Positions 1-5,173 of a stretch of DNA of 12,933 bases are shown here, one piece after another. The notes below the pieces were generated by a model. That model searched no databases and was not told the DNA's origin. It saw only the letters and a program-made list of their open reading frames with translations. Position 1 is the first letter of the stretch; every line of letters starts with the position of its first letter. A program made the position numbers and the translations under genes. The stretch spans positions 1 through 12,933 of the forward strand of contig JAWPNA010000122.1 in NCBI GenBank assembly GCA_045402695.1, read 5' to 3'. Origin of the DNA: JAWPNA01 sp045402695 (lineage in GTDB: Bacteria > Acidobacteriota > Polarisedimenticolia > JACPZX01 > DASXTC01).

Positions 1-17
1 TTTCTCAGCTTCATCAT
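1..17 (-). CDS. 5' end of a gene running off the left edge, possibly a prepilin
   Basis: Only five codons and two further bases are visible: ATG ATG AAG CTG AGA AA, read as M-M-K-L-R and then K or N. The gene is called because a strong Shine-Dalgarno (AAGAGGAGG) lies 10 bases before the first ATG and a sigma-54-type promoter lies just upstream, so the control region is complete. A short, positively charged N-terminus is what a class III prepilin leader looks like before the glycine cleavage site, and PilR-activated sigma-54 promoters classically drive pilA. The product identity is inference from context, since no diagnostic residue lies inside the window. The second ATG (14-12) is an equally possible start. 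Confidence 0.55.
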
Positions 18-27
18 GTCCAGGTTT

Positions 28-36
28 CCTCCTCTT
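28..36 (-). promoter_or_regulatory. Strong ribosome binding site for the left-edge gene
   Basis: The minus strand reads AAGAGGAGG, a near-perfect Shine-Dalgarno, 10 bases before the ATG at 17 and 13 before the ATG at 14. It sits within the roughly 22-base leader predicted from the sigma-54 promoter at 51-65. It decides that a gene starts here although almost none of the coding sequence is in the window. Confidence 0.65.
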
Positions 37-50
37 GGCCAGCCTGAAAA

Positions 51-65
51 GCAAGGTCAATGCCA
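51..65 (-). promoter_or_regulatory. Sigma-54 (RpoN) -24/-12 promoter
   Basis: The minus strand reads TGGCATTGACCTTGC, followed by TTTT. Against the sigma-54 consensus TGGCACG-N4-TTGC this matches TGGCA at -24 and all of TTGC at -12. The invariant GG (64-63) and GC (52-51) are separated by exactly 10 bases. Counting 12 bases on from the GC places the transcription start near 39, giving a leader of about 22 bases. The only activator of sigma-54 visible nearby is PilR (7593-9041), so PilR is the natural candidate. The promoter call rests on sequence match and context; PilR dependence is inference. Confidence 0.75.
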
Positions 66-89
66 CGGACGGATCGGGCCGGGCGAGCC

Positions 90-116
90 TCTCCAAGTGC
101 TTGCCGCCATTGGAGA
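90..116. repeat. Interrupted inverted repeat upstream of the sigma-54 promoter
   Basis: TCTCCAA (90-96) and TTGGAGA (110-116) are perfect 7-base inverted arms with a 13-base spacer. The centre lies about 64 bases upstream of the predicted sigma-54 start site. It could be an operator for a dimeric regulator. Arms of this length can also occur by chance, so the functional call is weak. Confidence 0.35.
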
Positions 117-182
117 TTCTGATCGAATCACGACAATCAAGAGGCGTTCCCGCAGCCGTCTTCGCGTCAATGACCGACCGTC

Positions 183-204
183 TTTGTCAGCCCCGACTGA
201 CAAA
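183..204. promoter_or_regulatory. Perfect dyad, candidate enhancer site for PilR
   Basis: TTTGTCAG (183-190) and CTGACAAA (197-204) form a perfect 8-base inverted repeat around the 6-base centre CCCCGA. It begins 5 bases past the stop codon of the TPR gene. Its centre lies about 154 bases upstream of the predicted start of the sigma-54 promoter, a usual distance for NtrC-type enhancer sites. Each arm carries TTGTC, close to the (C/G)TGTC core reported for Pseudomonas PilR sites, and a third TTGTC lies on the minus strand at 136-132. As a hairpin it is not a good terminator of the minus-strand operon, because the T-run is on the 5' side of the stem. An operator or a 3'-end stabilising hairpin are both possible. 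Confidence 0.4.
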
Positions 205-209
205 AAAGG

Positions 210-1985
210 TCACGGCTCGGCGAAGGAGGGGACTCCGATGAAATCGCCCGGAGGCGATCTGAGTTGCTTGCTCGACTTCCGGACCCGGGACGCAAGACGC
301 GCGAGGCCCAGAGCCGCCTCCCGGTTGGCACCGCTGGAGAGGGCCTGTGCCTTGCGAAAGGAGTCTTCCGCCTCCGTCAGGCGCCCCTCCCCTTCCTGCG
401 CCAAGCCGAGACCGCTCCATGCGATGGAGATCTCCGGGTCCGATTCGGTCACGGCGCGGAACTCCCGACTCGCCTCCTCGCAGCGCCGCAATCGCATCAG
501 CGCGCGCGCCAGGCTGAGGCGCGAGCCGGTCATCGAGGGAGCGATCTCCAAGGCGCGGCGGTAGGCGGCGATCGCCTGCTCGAAGCGGGCCGTCTGCCTC
601 AGGGCCAGGCCGAAGTTGCTCTGCGCCCGCGCGCTGGCGGGACTGGCCGCCACCGCCGCCCGGTAGATGTGCTCGTCATCCACCCAGTCGCGGCATCGGG
701 AGGCGAACCGCGCGCTGAAGAGGATCAGCAGCGCCGCGGCTACCGCCGCCATCACGCTGGAGGCCATCCTCCCCGTGCGCGAGAGGCCGGCTGGCCGGCC
801 CAGGAGACCGCCTGCCACGATCGCGAAGCCAATGGATGGCAGGTACAGATAGGTCTCCTTGAAGATGTCCCCCGCTGGAAAGCCGAGGCTCGAGACCATC
901 AGGAACGTGAGGGCGGACCAGATCAGGGCCGCGGCGAAGGCGGGCCGCCGCAGCGCCGACCAGGCGGTCAGCCCCAGGTACGACGCCGCGATGACGAGAA
1001 GGCCCATGTCCGACATCGAGGGGGCGCCCGTGGCCACCGGGATCGCGTCGTAGGAGTAATCGGCGGAAAGCGTGCGGGGGAAGATCATCAGCCCGGCGCC
1101 CTTCCCCGCGATCCGCATTGCCGTCAGGAACCGGCCGGTCGCCGGCGCGAACTGGAGCGGGTTGTTCACGAAGGCGAGAGCGGCGAGAGCGCGGTCGTCC
1201 GGCGGCGTGGTCCTGAAGACATACCCCAGCATCTCGGCTCGCATCAAGACAACCATCACGATCGCGACCGATTGAAGTCCCGCGAGCGCGACGGCGGCCA
1301 AGAGACGCTCGCGCCTTTCGCCCGCCGAGGATTCCGCCTTCCGCCCGGCGAGCAGAACGACTGCTCCTGTCAGCAGCGGAGCCACGAGGATCGCTTCGTG
1401 GGAGAGCGCCCCCATGGAGGCGCCCAGCGCCGCGCCCAGAGCGCAGAGGACGAACCGGACTCCCCGCCGCTTCACGGCGGCGACGCCGAGCAGCACCGAG
1501 ATCAAGAGGAAGAAGGTCGAAAGCAGCGTGGCGCGGCCCGCCAGCGTCGCCACCGGCTCGGTGGCGATCGGATGCACCGCGAACAGCAGGCCCGCAAGGA
1601 ACCCCGGCACCATGCCCGCCGAGAGCGCCGCCGCCAGGGCGTAGACCAGCACCGCGTTGGCCGCGTGAAGCAGGATGTTTCCGGCCCGCATCGCCGCCGT
1701 GCTCCGGCCCATCAGTCGGGTGTCGAGGCCGAGGCTCGCGATCGCGGCGGGGCGGTACAGCTCGTTGGGGAACGCCAGATCGGCCGCGCCCCTGTAGGGG
1801 TAGGTGAATGCCGAGGAGAGGGAGGCCGTGCCGCTGATCACGGGCGCGGCCACCGCGATGGTGCGACGATCCTCCAGCAGCAGTCCATGCCCGAGGAGGC
1901 CGATGGTCACCGCCGCCACGGCCGCCAGGATGAGGCAGACGTGCAGGACACCGGTGAGCAACACGCGCCCCGGAGGCCATGCCAT
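210..1985 (-). CDS. TMTC/DUF1736-like GT-C membrane protein with TPR repeats
   Basis: This 591-residue polytopic membrane protein resembles the TMTC family, whose animal members are O-mannosyltransferases. Visible family signatures are an acidic pair in the first loop (E38-D39), a LYRPA segment (77-81), LLHAANAVLVYAL (105-117), FAVHPIATEP with GRATLL (135-155), LSADYSYDAIP (307-317) and ETYLYLPSIGF (377-387). About ten hydrophobic segments run to residue 425. The C-terminal 440-570 region is TPR-like (for example AIAAYRRALEIAP, 471-483) and should face the non-cytoplasmic side as in TMTC proteins. The ATG shares one base with the stop of the preceding gene (TGATG), so translation is probably coupled. 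It is the last gene of the visible operon. Substrate is unknown; glycosylation of a pilin or other surface protein is inferred from the neighbours only. Confidence 0.85.
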   Translation of the reverse strand: MAWPPGRVLLTGVLHVCLILAAVAAVTIGLLGHGLLLEDRRTIAVAAPVISGTASLSSAFTYPYRGAADLAFPNELYRPAAIASLGLDTRLMGRSTAAMRAGNILLHAANAVLVYALAAALSAGMVPGFLAGLLFAVHPIATEPVATLAGRATLLSTFFLLISVLLGVAAVKRRGVRFVLCALGAALGASMGALSHEAILVAPLLTGAVVLLAGRKAESSAGERRERLLAAVALAGLQSVAIVMVVLMRAEMLGYVFRTTPPDDRALAALAFVNNPLQFAPATGRFLTAMRIAGKGAGLMIFPRTLSADYSYDAIPVATGAPSMSDMGLLVIAASYLGLTAWSALRRPAFAAALIWSALTFLMVSSLGFPAGDIFKETYLYLPSIGFAIVAGGLLGRPAGLSRTGRMASSVMAAVAAALLILFSARFASRCRDWVDDEHIYRAAVAASPASARAQSNFGLALRQTARFEQAIAAYRRALEIAPSMTGSRLSLARALMRLRRCEEASREFRAVTESDPEISIAWSGLGLAQEGEGRLTEAEDSFRKAQALSSGANREAALGLARLASRVRKSSKQLRSPPGDFIGVPSFAEP

Positions 1986-2938
1986 CAGTGGCTCTGCATG
2001 CCTTCCGGGTGCTGTACGAAGAATCCGTTCTTGTACACCAGATCGCAGTCAAACGACTCGGTGACCGCGACGGGATAATCGTCCAGCGCGTCGTGCTGCC
2101 AGATGCCGTCCCGGCCCGCGCTGCCGATCGCGTAGTCGCTCGCCGCGCGCTGAGGCCATGTCCGATACCGGTAAGCGTGGCGCCACGCGTCCTCGCGCGG
2201 CAGCGACTTCACGTACTTCGGCACGAGAATCGAGATCAGCTCGTCGAGTGACGCGGCGGGCGGGTAGGCGTCGTTTTCCAGGTAGTAGTTCTCCGCCGCG
2301 TTCGCGATGGTGAGGATCTCCTGCACGGACTTGCGCTGTCGGGCCCGCTCCATCGCGCTCATCATCTTGGGCACGGCGAAGGCGCTGATGATGCCCGCGA
2401 TGTTCAGCGCACCGACCAGCAGCACGGCCATCACGACCGTCGCGAACCTTCCCGTGGGCGTCTGCGCCGTCTGCGTCGCGGCCGCCAGCGTGGCGACCTC
2501 CTCCGTCGTCAGCTCCGAGGAAGGCTTGCCGGAGAAGAGGGCCTTGATCTCGGGACGGCGGAGGTACCTCAAGAGCAGCACCGACATGAGGGTTCCGAAC
2601 GGGACCCCCAGCAGCCCGAACCAGGAGAATCCGAGCTGAAGCACTCGGCCGTACCTCTTCAGTTTCCACAGTCCGCGGCCGCACGCGAGGCAGAGCCCGC
2701 CGGTCGCGAACAAGAGCGTTGCGCCCAGCAGAGCTGAGATGCCGATCCGATCGGCCAGGAGGAGCAGGAGGATCGCCGCCGGGATGCAGCCGCCGCCGGC
2801 GATGAAGTCCAGGGTCGCGACCAAGCTGATGATGGCGGGGCGCGCAAGCGCGTACGATTCACTGCGATGTCCGCTCGTCATCTCCTCACCGGACGCCGAG
2901 TGTGACGCACCCGCGGCCGCGGGGACGCCCTCGATCAT
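1985..2938 (-). CDS. Multi-pass membrane protein with leaderless GspG/pilin-like C-terminal domain
   Basis: This 317-residue protein has hydrophobic segments at about 33-61, 67-86, 103-124 and 168-190. The first part, ending in RYLRRPEIKALF (124-135), looks like a common small bacterial membrane domain of unknown function. From 168 on it aligns with the pilin encoded next door. ARQRKSV (199-205) matches ARQKKSV, the spacing to the tyrosine-proline (225-226) is the same with no gap, and FDCDLVYKNG (296-305) then PEG (311-313) matches the pilin C-terminus. There is no prepilin leader: the helix at 168-190 is internal, with no glycine cleavage site or Glu5. It may act as a membrane-anchored pilin-like partner in assembly or sensing, which is inference. 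The first ATG (2938) has little Shine-Dalgarno; the ATG at 2881 is directly preceded by GGTGAGGAG, so the true N-terminus is unsure. It follows the pilin gene by 37 bases. Confidence 0.8.
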   Translation of the reverse strand: MIEGVPAAAGASHSASGEEMTSGHRSESYALARPAIISLVATLDFIAGGGCIPAAILLLLLADRIGISALLGATLLFATGGLCLACGRGLWKLKRYGRVLQLGFSWFGLLGVPFGTLMSVLLLRYLRRPEIKALFSGKPSSELTTEEVATLAAATQTAQTPTGRFATVVMAVLLVGALNIAGIISAFAVPKMMSAMERARQRKSVQEILTIANAAENYYLENDAYPPAASLDELISILVPKYVKSLPREDAWRHAYRYRTWPQRAASDYAIGSAGRDGIWQHDALDDYPVAVTESFDCDLVYKNGFFVQHPEGMQSH

Positions 2939-2975
2939 GGATGGACTGCTCTTGGATGGCCCCCGGATTACGAGA

Positions 2976-3452
2976 TCACGTCTGGGCGCCCTCGGGGTAG
3001 GACGTGAACCCGCCGTTTGTGAAGATGATGTCGCAGTCGAAGTTGTGGATGACGCCGCTGCTGCTGCTGCTCTGCTTCTTGTCCTTCCCGTACGACAAGA
3101 TCATGTACGACCGGGTGCCAGGGGTCGATTCGTAGTAGTAGAAGCCCTGCCACCCGTCCTTGGTCGGGACTTTGGTGAGGTACTTGGGCTGGATTCCCAT
3201 GGCCGTGGGGTCGAGTGCCTCGATGGCCGACAGCGTGGTCGCGATGGGATAGAAGGTCACGTCGTTCTGGTAGATCTCCACCGCTTTTCCGATGTTGCTG
3301 ATATCGGCCACGGACTTCTTCTGCCGGGCTGAGTCGATGGCGCCCAGCATGTACGGCACGCCGATAGAGGCGAGCAGTCCGATGATCGCCACGACGATCA
3401 GCATCTCGAGGAGCGTGAAGCCCTGCTGTCGCATCGACTGGCTCGCAATCAT
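2976..3452 (-). CDS. GspG-like type IV prepilin
   Basis: The 158-residue product has a class III prepilin leader: MRQQG (7-11), then FTLLEMLIVVAIIGLLASI (12-30). PilD would cleave between G11 and F12, and E16 is the conserved Glu5 of the mature pilin. The globular part has a GspG-like layout, with K-Y-L-T-K-V-P then D-G-W (90-101). There is a run of five serines (128-132) and one cysteine (C140), so the usual intramolecular pilin disulfide cannot form. AGGAGG lies 10 bases before the ATG, overlapping the region just after the previous stop. No sigma-54 element was seen within about 110 bases upstream, so it is probably read from the operon. It could be the major pilin or a minor pilin/pseudopilin. 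I give no pilA symbol because a second pilin-like gene start with its own promoter lies at the left edge. Confidence 0.9.
   Translation of the reverse strand: MIASQSMRQQGFTLLEMLIVVAIIGLLASIGVPYMLGAIDSARQKKSVADISNIGKAVEIYQNDVTFYPIATTLSAIEALDPTAMGIQPKYLTKVPTKDGWQGFYYYESTPGTRSYMILSYGKDKKQSSSSSGVIHNFDCDIIFTNGGFTSYPEGAQT
3057..3071. repeat. (GCT)5 microsatellite coding for Ser5 in the pilin
   Basis: Five perfect tandem GCT units on the plus strand are read as AGC x5 (Ser128-Ser132) in the pilin. Trinucleotide slippage here would change serine number without breaking the frame. The run lies in a Lys/Gln/Ser-rich stretch just before the conserved C-terminal FDCD segment. Confidence 0.8.
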
Positions 3453-3469
3453 GCTGCGTGTTCCTCCTC

Positions 3470-5173
3470 TCAGCGTGGATCAGGCAGGCGGCCAGCATGA
3501 TACACCGTGGACATTTCCTTGGCCAGTTCGCACAGGGGATCCTCGGCCAGCTTCCTCCGGATCTCCTCCACCAGAGCGGCATCGCCCCTGATCCCGCCGG
3601 CTTCGTCTGTTTCTCCGACGTTCAGCCTGTTGAGCTTGAATGCTTCGGGCCGCGCGCGCCGGTACTCCAGCTTCGCGGCAAGGCTCTGGAAACGGCCCTG
3701 CCTCCTGATGAACACCATCGCCACGTCGTCCCAGTAGGCCAGGGCCCACGACGCCGCGGGGAAATGAAGCTCCGAGAATGTGCTGCGAGTCATCGCTCCC
3801 GTCGACGCGTCCCGCGATGCGATGAGGTCGGGACGGTACGCGACCACGGCCCCCTCCACCTCATGCCGCGCGAGCAGATCCTGCCACCGGCGCCCGTCAT
3901 CGAGCGCCGCCGACAGATCGCGAAGCAGGGCAGCGTGCACTTCGTTGCGCCCATCGAGGAAAATGCGCCGCTGGGGGTACCCTCGCCAGATCAGGTAGCC
4001 CCCGAAGGCCGCGTCGTTGTAGAGGCGCGCGCCATCGAGCCGGGCCTCGATGAAGTCGGCGGCCTGCACCGGGTACCTCCCTTCCTGCACTCCGATGCCG
4101 GACGCCGCTCCGGGCGGCGGGACCAGCGCCATCCAAAACGCCGCCGCGAGACAGGCGAGCGTGCCCGCCAGCGCCAGAGGGCGATCGAAGCGCCGCCGCG
4201 GCGGGGCGATCTCCAGCACCAGAGGAAGCAGGGCGAAGAAGATCCCGATGTGGCGGACGGAGGTGATCGCGGCTGCTGCCGCCAGGGACAGCAGCGCGGC
4301 CCGGCAGAGCGCGTGGCGTGAGCGCCGCGCGATTCCCGCAACCGCGAAAAAGCCGGCCGCGGCCGCAGCGAGGTAGAAGAACGGAAAACCGCGCGGCGAA
4401 GGCGCCAGCCATTCGGGGTTGACGAGGTTGCCGGGCGCCAGCGCCTCGGAGATCCCCCACGGCACGGAGAAGATGCGGGGGCCGAAGGGGTTGATCATGA
4501 CGCCCGCGGCGGCTGCCAGCACGGCGGCGCAGGCGTTGGCGGCGCCGCGGCGCTCGTCCACGCGCGCCTGCTCGTCGCGCGCGAGCGCAAGATCGAGCAG
4601 CGCACCCACGGCGCATGCGATGCCGATCGCGGGGGCGGCCAGGGCGCCCGCGTGCAGGTTCGACCACAGCGCCGCGAGAAGCCCCGTGAGGACGAGACGG
4701 CCCGTCGGCCTCGCCGGGCGCGTCACGAGTCCCAGGACGAGAGCCGCCACCGCCGCGGACAGCAGCAGGGAGACCGCCTCGGGCCTCTCGGCGAGGCGGA
4801 ACCTCAGGCCGAGGATCGCGAGGCAGGCGAGCAGAAGCGCCATGCCCGCGGGCGATCCCGATCGTCGCCGCCATCGGTAGTTCACAGCCGCCACGCCGAA
4901 GGCGCACGCGGTCTTGATCAGCCAGACCCCCGCGGCCCCCAGCGTGGAAAAGGCCCCGTAGGCGAGCACCTGGAAGAGCCACTCGTGATCGATCCACGGG
5001 GTGCCGGCCGAGGTGAAGGAGAAATCGTCGGCGCGAGGGATCGATCGCTCCCGGACGATCTGCTCCCCCGCCCGCAGATGCCACCAGAAGTCATACGACC
5101 GGATCTTCACGAAGGCGGCGGCCGCGCAGATGCCCGCCAGCAGCAGGAAGAGGCCGGCTCGCCGCCGGATCAA
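3470..5173 (-). CDS. Polytopic GT-C-like membrane protein of unknown specificity
   Basis: The product is 567 residues from the chosen TTG start, whose TTGA overlaps the stop of the yfhO-like gene by 4 bases and has GAGGAG just upstream. The frame stays open to 5362, but that extension lies inside the previous gene, is Arg/Gly-rich and looks like shadow sequence. The N-terminal region shows FWWHLRAGEQIV (29-40), IPRADDFSFT (45-54) and WIDHEWLFQVL (60-70), typical of a widespread family of uncharacterised membrane proteins related to GT39-type glycosyltransferases. Many hydrophobic segments follow, then a soluble C-terminal part with GGYLIWRGYPQRRIFLDGR. A lipid-linked sugar donor is expected for GT-C enzymes but nothing here identifies it. 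It sits 17 bases before the prepilin gene. Confidence 0.8.
   Translation of the reverse strand: MIRRRAGLFLLLAGICAAAAFVKIRSYDFWWHLRAGEQIVRERSIPRADDFSFTSAGTPWIDHEWLFQVLAYGAFSTLGAAGVWLIKTACAFGVAAVNYRWRRRSGSPAGMALLLACLAILGLRFRLAERPEAVSLLLSAAVAALVLGLVTRPARPTGRLVLTGLLAALWSNLHAGALAAPAIGIACAVGALLDLALARDEQARVDERRGAANACAAVLAAAAGVMINPFGPRIFSVPWGISEALAPGNLVNPEWLAPSPRGFPFFYLAAAAAGFFAVAGIARRSRHALCRAALLSLAAAAAITSVRHIGIFFALLPLVLEIAPPRRRFDRPLALAGTLACLAAAFWMALVPPPGAASGIGVQEGRYPVQAADFIEARLDGARLYNDAAFGGYLIWRGYPQRRIFLDGRNEVHAALLRDLSAALDDGRRWQDLLARHEVEGAVVAYRPDLIASRDASTGAMTRSTFSELHFPAASWALAYWDDVAMVFIRRQGRFQSLAAKLEYRRARPEAFKLNRLNVGETDEAGGIRGDAALVEEIRRKLAEDPLCELAKEMSTVYHAGRLPDPR

Noticed and set aside
135..147. IHF site (AATCAA plus four bases) between enhancer-like dyad and promoter.
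   Set aside because: The second half reads CGT in place of TTR, leaving only the common first half.
183..204. Intrinsic terminator for the minus-strand operon.
   Set aside because: The stem is good but the T-run lies on its 5' side on the minus strand and the 3' flank is AAAGACGG. On the plus strand the stem is followed by A, not T.
3453..3560. A sigma-54 promoter directly before the GspG-like prepilin.
   Set aside because: I looked for GG-N10-GC with flanking consensus on the minus strand over about 110 bases and found no acceptable match. The gap to the previous gene is only 17 bases.
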